From Sipunculus nudus (lineage: Eukaryota; Annelida; Sipuncula; Golfingiida; Sipunculidae), in assembly GCA_026874595.1 (NCBI GenBank), contig CM049314.1, forward strand, positions 25,309,729 through 25,373,728: a stretch of 64,000 nucleotides of DNA. Direction: 5' to 3'. Shown here in pieces: positions 33,962 through 46,609 of the stretch. The notes beneath the pieces were generated by a model, which did not search any database, was not told where the DNA came from, and saw only the letters and a program-made list of their open reading frames with translations. Position numbers and translations under genes: made by a program. How positions within the stretch are numbered: position 1 is the first letter of the stretch; the number at the start of each line of letters is the position of its first letter.

Positions 33962-35840
33962 CTACAAAAGGAGCTCCAGCTGAGGGAGATCCTTACTGAG
34001 CTGTCGTCTGATCCTGTCTATCACGTGATCACACAGATTGTTGTAGCTCAGGGTCTGCCTCCTGAGTCCCGCCATGTTTGGTGTCAGATAGATGATCTCC
34101 ATCAGTCCGTTACCGTGGTCATTGAAGGTAACATAGAACTCTGTGAGAGTGTGACAGTTCTTTATAGTCTCCAGGACGGCCCCGGCGTCACTACGTTTAC
34201 ACGCACACATCCTGATGACGTGAAGCTGTTTTAGGTGAGAGACGCGCCGTGATAACTGTCTTGTACTCTCGTCCGTGATGTCATTCTCAAACACACAGAG
34301 CCACTTCAGAGTCAGAGGGAGAGACGCAATCAGTGACGGCCAGGGGGCGCCACGTACCTCTTTATAAACAGCCTGCCACAGGTCCAGTCTTGTCAGTTGA
34401 ATGTTATTTGTTGTGAGGATGTGACTGAGCGTCCCCAGACCGGACAAGGACAGGAAGTAATCCCCAAACTCTGACTTTGTGAGACGAGACATGTTAAATA
34501 TAAAAGTCAGGATGCTGTCTGTGACAGACTGGTATTGATAGGCATACACAGTGAGGTGAGTAACACAGCCACAATAACCTGACATGTACTGTCTGTACAC
34601 CGCCTCCCTATACCTGTTACTGATCGCTAAGTCCACACGAAACGAAAGCTTCAGCTGATCGTTCACGTTTGAGCCTGGTTACTGAGCTGTAATGGGGAAA
34701 TTATTTTAGCAAGATCTCCATGAGCCCATTGAACTAACTTGCTTATTTCTTCCATTATCGTCTCCCCACCTAAACCATTCACTAAGGTGGATATCATTTC
34801 TGACTCAACAAATGCATTTACAGAACCATAACACTTTTAATAATTTCTTTCGCTTCTTCCTGTCAGAACTAACAATGAAATATGCAGTGAAAAATTCCTG
34901 CATTGTTTTATGAGGGAAGGCAACCATCTCCCCACCCTCTATGTTGCTCTCCCTCTTACTCAGGAAGCCCGGCCAGCAACCAGACTTTTTCTCCAATTTT
35001 CTTGATCACTTCTTTATATAGAAATGTCAGCTGTAGACCTTACCAATTTTCATTAACCAAGAATGATATTTTTTTTAATATTATTTCCAGATTTTGATCT
35101 TTTTGTGGGTTTAACATATTTTGTTTCATACCGGCCACAGACATACGCCACAAATTTAAGAAAAAAAACTACTAAATGTGCCAGGGAGAGAATTCTCGTG
35201 TGCCAAGAGAGTACACATCAATAGTAGGATAGCAGGGAAGCGGCTCAAATCTGTCAGCTCCCCCGATTCTTTAATCCTAACTAAAAGACTATCAGATTGA
35301 CTTAGATTGATCTATTTGTTTAAAAAAGCTATGTATGTACTGGGAGACACCTTCAGAGCTAAATCCTTTCATCAATACATGATTATCAGGCAAGTATGCT
35401 TTGTCCTCTACATCATGGAAATGGTAAGAAGGTGGATGTCTAGATGTTATTAATAGAGTGGCCTCTCTGAGTAGTTTTCTCTGTGCTATGTTTGTAATAT
35501 CTTTGGAGGTGGACTCTAGATACTCATCATAGCCTTCTAAGACTATGAGTGTGTCTTTAGAGAATTGTGACATCCTACTGTACAACTGACTTGTTGTTCC
35601 AGAATATATGAAGTACTGATGTTGTATGACATCTTGTAGCTTCATTCCTTTTTTAACATATCGTAAAAATATAAAAAGAACATATTTGAATTTAGAAAAA
35701 AAAATTGTTTTCTTTTGTTGACACCACTGCATCCTTTTTCAGCCATCTTTTCTGAACAACTTTACACCAGTTCAAAGACAGTTTCTGGACCAGCGTTGAT
35801 TTGCCTGAACTCGCCATACCCTGGAGAAAAACAAAGGTAC
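33962..35840 (-). pseudogene. NLR-like (NACHT-LRR) pseudogene A
   Basis: The exon begins at a splice acceptor (TTGCAG|GT, 35840) and opens with FVFLQGMASSGKSTLVQKL, a textbook Walker A. After a frameshift in a poly-T run (about 35700) come a Walker B-like LIVLEGYDEYL and LLITSRHPPSYH (sensor-like), then, after another indel near 35300, ESGELTDLSRFPAILLLMCTLL. The HD2-like segment FPHKTMQEFFTAYFIV lies at about 34860-34930. Finally an uninterrupted 234-codon frame (33962-34666) of leucine-rich repeats. Compared with copy B, 28 nt are deleted near 35035. NLR proteins are cytosolic STAND ATPases of innate immunity. The LRR frame is kept, the ATPase part is not. No N-terminal effector domain is recognised upstream. 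Confidence 0.85.
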
Positions 35841-37651
35841 CTGCAATTTCTCCGGAGCCCTGTTTGAAAAAGAATTATCAAAGTTATTTAATAGAATATC
35901 TTTTGCTTTGGGTCAAATTTTCCTTTGTTAGTCATGTCGGATATACTATGGGATTACAGGATGGAAACAAGGTTCTGAGTTCAGGGCTGTCTGTAAATTA
36001 TTCTAGGGAATCCCCACACTGGTATGTACTCCCTTCTTGGAAATACCATTACTGCATATCTCACACTGGTCAATAGGGAGCGTAAGTCTCGTTTTATCTC
36101 TATTGAAAGGAGGTAGAAAAGGCCTGTTCCAAAATACTTGCGGAGACACCCTCATGACACGTGTTGTGGGGTCAGCTTTCCACAGAACACAGCGATTAAA
36201 AACGTTTGAGCTTGCTGTAACATAAAGAGAACGGTTATATTGTAACTTTTGGATACAATTCATCAATAAGTTCCACTGTTAATGCTTGGTTTAGCTTGTT
36301 CCCGGTTTCACTGAGGCTACGCCCGCATTGCGGTGACGTTGCTTTGTAAACAAACCATCGGTTTAAAGAATGTAGGCCTGAACATATTCTTTTATCGGGC
36401 TTTATGAATGGAATATTATATTTTGTGTAATTATTGATTACAGAGATTTAAAGTCTGTTATGTAGGATTGGTAAAAATACATATTTGGTAAAAAAGCGCA
36501 GTCCTTGGATTCCGGAGCAAACCCGTTAGCCATCATACATGTAGCCTGGGCCTCGGCTATATTCGATAATAATAATTATAATAACTTTAATAATAAGAAT
36601 AATAATAATAAATAAATCATTATTATTATTATTATTGTTCCTATATTTTTAGGAACATTAACATATAATAATAAAGTAACATATTATTATAAAAAAATGA
36701 AATGTGTTAGCCGATTGAAATTAAATTAGTAAAAGACAAAAACAAAACAAAAAACCGAGAAATTCTATGGGTAAGTAATGATATACAATTAATTACATTA
36801 TATAAATAAATACACATTACATTTAAAATAATAATATATAATCAAACAATCAATCCCTAATATGTTTTGGTCAAGTGGTTGTAATAGTTAAAATAATAGC
36901 CATAATTGTGTTACTTAGGGTTTTATTAATATTACTGTTACCATTACAGGTTAAAATTTCTTGTCTATTACTATTAATATTACTACTACTAAAACTTGTA
37001 ATTATCTATTACTATTACATATTAGTATTACCCCCTCCCTGATATATATATACATATATATATACACATGTGTGTATTTGGAAAATGTATTTACGTGCAA
37101 ATAAAATACATTTATTATCTTTCAAATATTAATATAAAATATATTATAATATATGCATTATGTATATCTATAATGTAATATATAATATAATACAAAATCT
37201 GTCGTATCCATTTGATGTTAATCTATAAATATGTGTAAACAGTATACATGCTTGTATGTATGTATTCATATATATATTTTATGTATACATATATTATTTA
37301 CATATATTATTCTCATATTATATATATTTTATATATATATACGTATTATATATTGTATTTGTATATTTATTATGAATGTATTTAAGTTTTGAATATATAT
37401 TTTATATATTATATGTTATATATTTATATTTTACATATTACATTATATATATATGATATATATATGTATATATATATATATATGATAAATTTTATATAAG
37501 GCTATATATTTTGCATATTAATAATAAATGTTTTTAATATATTTTATATGAAATAAAATTATATTGTTATATATATTTTGTATATATATAATATTATTTA
37601 TATTTTTTAATATTTTATATATTTTAAATATATATTATATTTGAGTGTGTG

Positions 37652-37700
<49 letters not shown>

Positions 37701-37801
37701 GTTTTTATATTATATACATCCCATGAAAAATATATTATAATTTTTTGACTGGTTGGATTAAAATATCTATCAACGTTATCAGTATCTGTCACTATCAGTA
37801 T
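35841..37801. other. Upstream flank of NLR A and AT-rich tail
   Basis: 35841-36370 is strongly conserved with block B, including paired open frames on both strands, but indels between copies (for example 4 nt near 36160/59182) are not multiples of three, so coding is doubtful. (AAT)n-like sequence follows at 36565-36640, then TA-rich low-complexity DNA from 37030 with (AT)n at 37654-37699. Confidence 0.55.
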
Positions 37802-38348
37802 CACAGCATCATTTTGCGAGTCAGCACCATAGCTCTAGAAACAATGCTTCATCATGTAAGATCACCGTCAAATATATTTTGGAGGAACCTCACGTCATAA
37901 TCTAAGATCAAGGGGCTTGATAGGCTGTTACTTATATAAATGATATTAGTGTTATTTTGCTTCAGTTCAATAAAAACAAAGCCTTTGCGATTGAGTTCAT
38001 GAAGCGCGCACAGTTATCAGCCATGAAAACGTTACGTCTGGAGACCTTAAGTAGAACATGTCTCCAACTCACGCAAGTTCACGCAATCGGTGAACGAGAC
38101 TTACGCTCCCTATACTCGTGTGACTGGGAAATAAAATAACATTCTGTTTACATATTAAATTAATGATCTGGAAAAAATAAATTAATGGCAGTTTTAGTTG
38201 GAAGTTTTCAAAACTTAACTAGTTTATTTTTATGTAATTATGTGAAGTATATTTTGGTAATTTTTCGTATATTTAACAAAGTATATAAAATGTTTAGTAA
38301 ATTTGAATTTTGAGAGGTTTTGGAGTAAGTAAATATGGACATCAGCTA

Positions 38349-38401
<53 letters not shown>

Positions 38402-39906
38402 GGGTTGTGCTATTTATCATATTATCATATTTATCATAAGTTATTAGCATAAAGTGACTTAAATTTTGTCCAACTTAGCACATTTTTTTTCTTGTAGGTA
38501 TTGTTGATTTATTTTCAAGGCATAAATACATAAGGATTCGATATCTTACAATCGAAACTTGCAGAACTGATTAAAAAGTGTAGCCTTTATTCAAGTTTAC
38601 AAACACCATGTCAATTATTGTTTACATCATGCCAACCCGTGACCAGTACAGGGGTGTGCGGCAGCCCGCACCTGCCCAAACTTTATGAAACCACTTAACT
38701 CCTTTTGCTCAGTTGAGGTACATTTCCCCTTTGCTATCTCCCTCCATGGACTGGATGCATAAACAAAGGTTGAATGTTGTAATTTTCTGTGTTAACTCAA
38801 TGAATTTGCTTAATTTCATTATTCAATTGAAATTCAGAAATATTTATAATAATTAGGCATGATATTGTTTCTCTCCATCCAACCAAGAGTGTATATTCCT
38901 GAATCGAAATAGTTATTATTCCTCGAAATTACTTAGTCTTTTATTTAAGTTAATAAAATTAAGCATGTACATTAAACTGAGAACTCTAATATGCAAGACA
39001 ATAGTGATCAATGGAATAATCTAGTTGATTCAGTTTTAACACTTTATGATTAAAAAAAGATAACATCTGTGTGTCTATAGATGGACATGATATGGGTAAA
39101 ACTAAGGATAAATATTGATGCAATTTATACTTCTCTCCTCAAATTGACAGGTTGATACAACTTATAATTTCAATGTTTCAGTTTTTTTTATTGACTATTA
39201 ATTTTCTTTAATAATAATTTTCATTCGGTTCATAATTTCAAAGCTTTGTATATATATATTAATTTGAATAGATATATATATATAATATATAATATATATA
39301 TATATTTATATATATATATATTAAATATTTATATTTTTTCAATAGATATATATTAAATAGAAATAATTATTGATTAAATTTTTTAAAGGTGTTATATCCA
39401 TACATTTTATCATATTTTATTTTTTTAACTTTATCAAATTTAAAATGTGATACAATATATGGACACAATACAAGTACTAATTGACACATTTTTATGTTTA
39501 ATAATGAAAAAGCTCAACATTATCTTTTGAAAGTATTTGCCCAGTGGGGCAAGTAACAAATAGCTTTTACTTGCCCTTCATGAATTTTTACTTGTCCTAT
39601 AAATATTATTTGTATTCAAGAACACAAGTATCCCTTTTCAAGCCTTTACTTGGGTAAAGGTGTATGTTGGACCTACTTGCCCGACTCAAGTAGGAGGAGA
39701 GTTCTAGTTGCCCTTCCACTATTTTCTGTGACTATCACGTTCCCCGGGCAAGCGGTTAACCTTTAGTGTTGAGCCCTGAATGTCATACAGAAAACAAGTC
39801 ATTAAAATTCCTGTTTTTTTATGTAGGAGTGTTCTGCCAGCTATATTCTAAGTTATCAATAAGCATTTTTAAGTTATTTACAAGTTAATTTGTAATAGCT
39901 TTAATC
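37802..39906. other. Intergenic, no gene recognised
   Basis: (AT)n at 38350-38399 and more TA-rich DNA at 39250-39355. 39535-39775 holds repeated ACTTGCCC/GGGCAAGT motifs in both orientations ('gcccagtggggcaagtaa' ... 'ttccccgggcaagcgg'), probably an unclassified dispersed repeat. The 60-codon frame at 37957-38139 has no signature. Confidence 0.5.
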
Positions 39907-39909
39907 TTA

Positions 39910-40178
39910 GGCCAAAAAAAATAACAGGCATGGTTCTCAGGCACCGCCCGCGTCAATTTTAACCCCCGCACCAAATAATGCAATTTTGATACGATTTCCT
40001 TTATTATGTAGTGCTTTTACCTGTTTAGCAAAAAAAACTGTTATTTTCGATCTATTCCTTGGTCATATGACATTTTTACCGAAACATACAAAAAAGGTAA
40101 AAAATAAAATACCGCCCGCCCGCATTGATTTCTGAAAAAAGTGCCTTAGAACCATACCTTTTATTTTTTTTTTTGGCC
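39910..40178 (+). mobile_element. MITE, PIF/Harbinger-like, copy 2
   Basis: A 269-bp copy of the element at 3058-3395, with the same GGCCAAAA ends, the TGGTTCTCAGGCAC subterminal block and an internal 'cgcccgcccgcattgatt' near the right end. TTA at 39907-39909 and 40179-40181 is the target duplication. It is about 70 bp shorter internally than copy 1. Confidence 0.88.
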
Positions 40179-40779
40179 TTAAGGATCATATATTTAAGCC
40201 ATGAGAGCAGGTACATTTTGAATCTATCTGTTGGGGTTTCTAAATGAAATAAAATTCTTGAAATAAAAGATTGAGATAAACTTACAAAATAGTGTATACT
40301 TTGTAGGTATAATTAAAATTAAATTAAACCCATCAGGAATTATAATTTGATAACATATGAGCCAAATTTTTTTATAAATATAGGTGCAATTTAAAATTGT
40401 TGATTCTGAATCAAGTTATATTTTTAGATATTGATTGTTTTGCAAATAAATTAAATATATATTTTTGGGGGCAATCTTATTTATTTATTTATATACATTA
40501 TTTTACGAGGGTATCATACAAACCCAATTAGTGCCAAGGCACTAATCTCACTTGGGGCCCTCGAAAATTATTACAAATAACATTTTCTACATACATAGGT
40601 ATATACATATAAAATCTCAATATGTAAATCAGAAACTGATTCAAACAGAAATACATAATGATGATCGACTGTCTAAGAACATGAAATGATAAAGTCGACG
40701 ATTATACATTATACGATAAAATTGAGCATATATCAAGATAACTAAACTACATGGCATGGTAGCTAAAAAATAAAATATT

Positions 40780-43610
40780 CTAAGATGACACTCTGTGGTC
40801 AGTCTGTATCTGAAATAAATATTGCTTAAGTGCCCGTTTAAAGGATTGTAGTTCCCCTGAAGCTTTTACTGATTCTGGAAGGTTATTCCACATACTGGCA
40901 CCCGTGTATCTGAAGGACCGCCGCATGGTCTCCGTGCGAGCAAAAGGCAGAGCCAGTCTTGCCTGAGAATTTGACCTTAAGGAATATCGAAAGTTCTTTG
41001 GCTCGAAAGGAAAAAGACTTAGCATATACTGAGGAGTGAGACAGTTAAAAACCTTAAACATTAGAGTACATGTGTTATATCGGACGACATTCTCAAAATT
41101 GAGCCATTTTAATTCATAAAACATAGCCTCACTACTGGTCTCTTTAGGAAGACCTAGAATAATATGCGCAGCCCGTTTTTGGATACGGGAGAGGCTGTTT
41201 ATGCCTGTCCCCATATGTTTATACAATAACAGATGGAAGGTAATATGTAAGAATTGTAAAATAATACTTTACATCTACGGTTCAGGTACTGTTGAGATCT
41301 CCACAAAAGGCCTAATAGCTTACTACATCGGTTATTTACATGCGTGATATGAGTACGCCAAGACAATGAGCTATCAATATAAACACCTAGAAGTTTGATT
41401 TGATCCACATTTGATATCATCACACCATTTATATGTACATTTAGAGTGCCTGTCTCAATCTGTCTCTTACGTTGAGATGAACATATTAGCATTGCCTGTG
41501 TTTTTTTAGTATTGATGACAAATCGGTTAGTTGTGCACCATGTGTTAGCTTTTGATAAATCCGAATTCAGAGTTCCCTCAATACTAGATACATATTTATC
41601 AGATACATATAATGTTGTGTCATCTGCATACATTTCCATTTGACAATGAGTAAGATGAAGTGGTAAATCATTAATGTAAAGAAGAAATATGAGGGGGCCG
41701 AGGATTGAGCCCTGTGGTACTCCAGACACACAAGGAACGGGAGCTGATATTTGCCCAAGATAACTAACGGATTGGACGCGGTCTAGAATGTAAGATTCAA
41801 ACCATTTCATAGTGGTATTTGAACATCCATATAATTGAAGTTTTCTAAGAAGTATATCGTGTGGAATTAAATCAAAAGCTTTAGAATAGTAAATTGCTAC
41901 GCCACTAACAAGATATCCTTGATCAATAGAATTAACCCAATCATTAAATATATTTGTAAGGCAGGTTTGACATGAATGCTGTGTTCTGAAGCCCGATTGA
42001 CTCGAAGTTATTAGATCGCGGGACGTTAGATATTAATATAAGTTATTATAAACGTGTCTTTCAAGTATTTTTGATAAACAGCTAAGAACTGAAATCGGTC
42101 GATAATTATCAGGATTTTTTGCGTCACCTCCTTTATGTATTGCACTTACTTTAGTCCTTTTCCACGATCTGGGGAATTCCCCAGAACTCAAGGAAATATT
42201 GAATATTTTCGTAAGAACAGGTGCTATATGAGAAGCCGCAGCCTTTAGAAATCGAGGGGAGATACCATCTAGGCCTACCGCTTTGTTTGTACCTAGTTTT
42301 TGTAATTCATTGTATACAAATCGACATGAAATCATTGGTATATTGAAATTATTTCGGTTGTCTACTTTTTCATGTAAGTATGTTAAGAGTTCGGGTGTTG
42401 GTTCATAGTCTGTAACACTTGTATTAATATATCTGTGAACAGCTTCTGCAAAATGAGAATTTAGACGTGTAGCAATTTCAGCTGAGTCTGTTAAATCTTC
42501 ACCGTTAAAATTCATACACGGGGAACTCGACTTCTGGGTTCCTATAATCTCTTTCATGTGACGCCATAATTTACAGGTATCGCCGGCACAATTATTTAAA
42601 ACATTTCGACAATAATTCCGTTTCGCTTATTTAATTCTATTAGCAACAGTATTACGATAGTTTTGTAGTGAGAAAAAATACCAGAGCGTTTAAAGGAGTC
42701 TCTGGCGCATATGAGGTTCTTAATCTCTTCAGTAAACAATGTTGGTTGAGAAATGCGTTTTACTCGCCTACATTTTATGGGTACATGCGCATCATTAATA
42801 TTCTTAAATATGCGTGTGAATTGCTCAGTAGCTTCATGGACATCGTCAGACTCAGCGTCATTAAATGCAAAGGATTGTGTAAATGATTCTACAATAGATA
42901 ATGTAAAGTTATCAATCTGGAACTTACTCATATCCCTATAGGTAATGGATTTATGTGTTCTGGACTTTATGCAAGGTACCTTCCAGTCGATACTAACAGG
43001 GAAATGATCGCTGAGAGCGATGGAATAGACATTTGATTCAAGAACGTAGTCATCGTTTGATACATAGATATGGTCTATAAGTGTTTTTGAATTTTCTGTG
43101 ACACGGGTTGGTTTGGAAATAACTTGCGTCAAACCATAGGAACTCATGAGGTCAGTTAACCTGTGGTTACAATCTGCTAATAAATTAACACTGAAGTCCC
43201 CCATGATAACAGTATATGTACCTGCATCACATGCTTGAATTAATTGTTCTTCAAAATTATCATACCAACAGGCTAAAGAATCAGGCGGTCTATATACATG
43301 GCATAAAATCAAATCTCGTCTATTCTGCAATTTCAGTTTTAACCATATGCATTCGGTGTCTGAAGTTAAATTGTCTAAGTAATCGTATTGTAGACATTCA
43401 CGTAAATAAACAATAATTCCGCCACCTTGTCGGTCGGGTCTATCTCTCCGTATCATGTTAAATCCTTTATCTGAATATCAGTATCATGGTGCGATTTATT
43501 CATAAATGTTTCACTGAGTCCTATTGTATCAATCGCTTTTCCTCCGGATGTTAAAAAATATCTTAGTTCATCAATTTTATTTTAAAGATGGTTTACATTT
43601 AAGTGGACTA
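40780..43610 (-). pseudogene. CR1-like LINE ORF2: endonuclease and reverse transcriptase
   Basis: The N-terminus is damaged by a stop and a frameshift at about 43575-43455. The APE-type endonuclease follows: RQGGGIIVYL, CIWLKLKL, HVYRPPDS, GDFSVNLL (canonical GDFNVNLL, Asn to Ser), SKTLIDHIYVS and ALSDHFPV. A stop separates it from the RT start at 42557 (NKAVGLDGISPRFLK; KVSAIHKGGDAKNPDNYRPIS). A frameshift near 42030 leads into SGFRTQHSCQTC and motif A, here IYYSKAFD, where the catalytic Asp has become Tyr. GVPQGSILGPLIFLLYINDL, the YADDTTLY box and the thumb (KLLGVYID) lie at 41810-41199. The C-terminal part ('LKWLNFENVVRYNTC', SLRS, RSFRYTGASMWNNLPESV) ends at 40780. Clearly dead. Confidence 0.9.
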
Positions 43611-43677
43611 ATCTCAAGCCTTTATTTCGTTCGGCTTGATCACATCTGGATCCCTTTATGCGGCGATTACAGTTGCC

Positions 43678-45727
43678 CTAGTGCGAGTTCAGAGGACAGT
43701 ATTGCTTTTTGTGGCCCCATTTTTTACACAAGGAACACTGTAGAGGAGAACTGTAGAAACACCGTGCGACAACATGGTTTTGGGAACCACAGTGTTTGCA
43801 TGACGATTCAGCATCTGGTGAGAAATTAGGTCTGGTTGGTCTGGGTGGTCGAGACGATGAAGTAGGATAGTCGTTCAATGACTCGGAATGGGTAGGAACG
43901 CGACGTTCATCGTACATTTCTCTATGACGTGGATGTGGACCACGGACTGTCTGTGGGTTCAGCATTGTGCGATGGGTATTGAAATTCGATTGGGAATAAG
44001 GTCTTAAATTCGGTGGTGAAAATAGTCGTGGTTGCCGATCTGTGATGTTTGCCGAAAAGTTCCGATTTTGCCGATTATTGAAGAGACGCGATTCAGGTAG
44101 CAGGATTTGATTGCCTGTGGCAGATTGCCAGCCGGTTTGCCTAATATGGGGTGCTTGTGGGGAAAATGTCAACTGAGGGTCACAATGAAAACTGGTCCTA
44201 TCTCCTTCAAAGTAACGTCGCTGTCTGGTCATCGTCATGGTGCGGAGCCTGAAGCGAACGCGGTCGTCCAATCCGACATTTGTTAGCAGTCTCTCTGTCC
44301 CACGGCGTGTTAAGTGAAGGCCATCTCGCAGGTAAAGCGAATCATTGGGGAGACCATTTTTCAGAGTGAATTTTGGATCGTTGTCCTTGAACTGACAGTT
44401 CAGCTCATTAGCTAACAGTTTTAGATCTGTATTAAGAGAGATAACGGCTTCCGACTGAGAGTCCATCCGGGGGCACACTGACCCGATGACTACGTCCGCA
44501 CGCGCGACACGTTTGGCTTCATGAATGACCTGCCTGTAGTCACTCATTATGTCAGCAGTCGAGCTGGAAACGTCGTTGGTACCCACCATTAGCGTCACAG
44601 TTTCGTAACCGTTATCCACCATATCAGATAGAACAGTCTTGATATCGGTTAGTTTGGCACCACCTCTTGAAAAAACAGTCATCGAAGGATTTGCTGGAGC
44701 TATGCCTCCAAGTAAGGAGTCGCCGATGAGCAAATGGCGTAAGGAGGCATATGCATTGGTGCTGGCTGTTTGATTGGTAGTCAGAGGCGGGAAATGGTTT
44801 TCTATGTGCAAGTGGCTTAGTTTGGACTTAAGTTCGTTATTTTCAGCTAGGACTTCTTGGAGCCGTTCTGTTTTTTTTTTCGGATAGATCACTCACTAGA
44901 TCCATAATCGTTTTAACTAGCTGTGATAGCGTTTCTTGGATTGTAGTGCACGTGTCTGTCTGCTTTTTAACCATGTATTGAAGATTGGTGGTTTGCATAC
45001 TAAGGTGTGCTACAGTTTTCGGCAATTCACGGCAAGACGGGCAGTTCCAGATCGTAGGAATGTCTTTGTCATCGGATATGCCGACACACTCTTCATGGAA
45101 CCAGACCATACATAAGCAGCAGCATACCATTTTTCCAGACTGTTCACTGCGCATTGTGCAATCCGAGATACAATGAACAGCCGAATTTGATACATCATCA
45201 TTCGCTTCGGATTCCTCTGCAGGTGAGGAAGAATTCATGTTTGATGATGTACCAGCGGAATTAGATCCATGTGGATTCTGGTCTGTTCCAGGATCATTAG
45301 TGCCTGTTGACGTTTTATGTACATATGGAAGAGAGCCAAGCAAGGTTTTATGAAGTTGGGAACGAGACATGGTAGATTTTGGCTTGGACTGGCCTTTACA
45401 TTTTGTTTGGATGTCATTATTAAATGCGTTACACAGAAACAATGTCTCTACATATGTAATTGCCTCTGATATGCCTGGTAACATCAGTTTCACAGTTGAA
45501 TGTAAACTTTCAAAGAAAACACTTTTTGTGAAAGATGATAGTCGGGAGCGATTGAGTGAAGCTATCTGTCCGTTAACATGTTCTCTTATGTCTGATAAGC
45601 ATTCTGTTATGTGGTCAAGCTGGGTTTCGGAAAGTTTTTCCCTTTCCTTTTGGGCCTCTGCTATTTGTGTGTCCGACATAGTGATGTTGATAGATTCGGA
45701 TTTCCGAAGCGTTAGCGACAAATCCAC
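43678..45727 (-). pseudogene. CR1-like LINE ORF1: PHD finger, coiled coil, SGNH esterase, CCHC knuckles
   Basis: Two overlapping frames. The first (45727-44843) has a PHD finger at residues 186-232 (C186, C190, C203/204, C206, H211, C214, C229, C232). The second (44892-43678) continues a coiled coil (ERLQEVLAENNELKSKLSHL), then an SGNH/GDSL hydrolase with GDS (S59), GTND (N106) and DGLH (D190, H193) all intact, and finally CX2CX4HX4C at 365-378 and 386-399. The frames join inside an A10 run (minus strand, about 44871-44880), implying a 1-nt slip. PHD and esterase domains in ORF1 are an established feature of CR1-like elements (Kapitonov and Jurka). ORF1 proteins bind element RNA. Everything except the slip is well kept. 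Confidence 0.9.
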
Positions 45728-46074
45728 TTGTGTGGTGACAGGTGATCAGTAACCGGTGACAGGATCAGTGATCCCGGTTGAGTGCCTTTAGGTTCACGGC
45801 ACCAATAGGTCTTATAATGAAGTACCCGGATGAAAACAAAGGTTTAAGACGGGAAATCCCCGTTGGCGAATTCTGGCGGTAAATACAGGGTTCAAAGGTG
45901 GGTCAAACGAGCGATAATAGCATGTACACTCATGTGAGAGATTCAATACATAGATCAGGCCATAGTCTGAATTTGATAGATACCAGGTTAAATTGTGACT
46001 TCGAAATGACTAATGTAAAGACTGTTGAACACATTTAAGATCAATCTACAACTGAAGTTCGAGAAGGTGGAAGA

Positions 46075-46435
46075 TTTTAGGAAAACCATTACTTTTCGCA
46101 AGATTCAGTCTATAAATATTGCAGAATGTATAAGCAGCACATTGTGAATAGTGGTTTACTGAATTATGATATAGAAGATATGGATTAATTGGCAGGTGCA
46201 TATACTTCTCCACTTTCTAACATATTTAACAAAAACACCCCTCTGCTCACGAAAACTGTAAATTTGATAGAAAAAAAGGAGTGGTATACATCAGAGCTGA
46301 AACAATTCAAGAAGGCAAAACGTATTGCTGAAAATGCAAGGAAAATGAACCAATCCTGTGAAAATTTTGTTCTTTTCAAATCATCTTATGTAGATTTTCT
46401 CGTACACAAGATTGGTGCAGCCACTGACAATCATG
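46075..46435 (+). pseudogene. CR1/L2-like LINE fragment (endonuclease-RT linker)
   Basis: The frame from 46189 encodes NIFNKNTPLLTKTVNLIEKKEWYTSELKQFKKAKRIAENARK, the recognisable linker just after the endonuclease in CR1/L2/Jockey-group LINEs (F..HAP...K.......W...ELK..K..R...). Upstream sequence to 46075 is related but frame-shifted. It is on the opposite strand to the larger LINE and ends abruptly near 46435. Confidence 0.65.
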
Positions 46436-46609
46436 TATTAAAATATATAAATTTATGCATTTATCTGAGTATCAGCCTAAAATTTTGCTTTTCCATTGAT
46501 TAAGGATGGCATTGTACACTGCCAAAAATGTTTTCTTATAACAAGAAAGGCACACTAACAATTAGATACTTATGCTTGGGAGAATTGCAAGTAAAACATT
46601 CTTTTTAAA

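Larger units (their letters stand above)
33440..37801. repeat. Segmental duplication, block A
   Basis: Colinear and highly similar to 56396-62336, same orientation, about 23 kb apart. Homology starts at 'caaggatttgccgtgac' (33443 and 56399) and ends at 'gtatctgtcactatc.gtat' (37801 and 62336). It contains the NLR-like relic, its upstream flank, and a long AT-rich tail with matching microsatellites. Block A lacks about 1.47 kb present in B (59855-61325). Confidence 0.93.
40485..45790 (-). mobile_element. CR1-like LINE, near full length
   Basis: Both ORFs are present in the order ORF1 (45727-43678), ORF2 (about 43610-40780), then a 3' UTR of about 290 bp ending in an (AAAT)n-type tail on the minus strand ('tatttatttattt' at 40480-40492), the short 3' microsatellite typical of CR1/L2 elements. 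Lesions in both ORFs make it inactive. It lies between the two NLR blocks. Confidence 0.88.

Noticed and set aside
35801-36076. 91-codon plus-strand frame, also found at 58825-59100
   Set aside because: Seemingly conserved, but the two copies are recent duplicates and the frame covers the antisense of the NLR P-loop exon and intron; conservation is explained by the duplication.
36003-36266. Minus-strand frame upstream of the NLR (and 59027-59251) as an N-terminal effector domain
   Set aside because: A 4-nt indel between copies shifts the frame, no death-fold or other domain is recognisable, and no splice sites join it convincingly.
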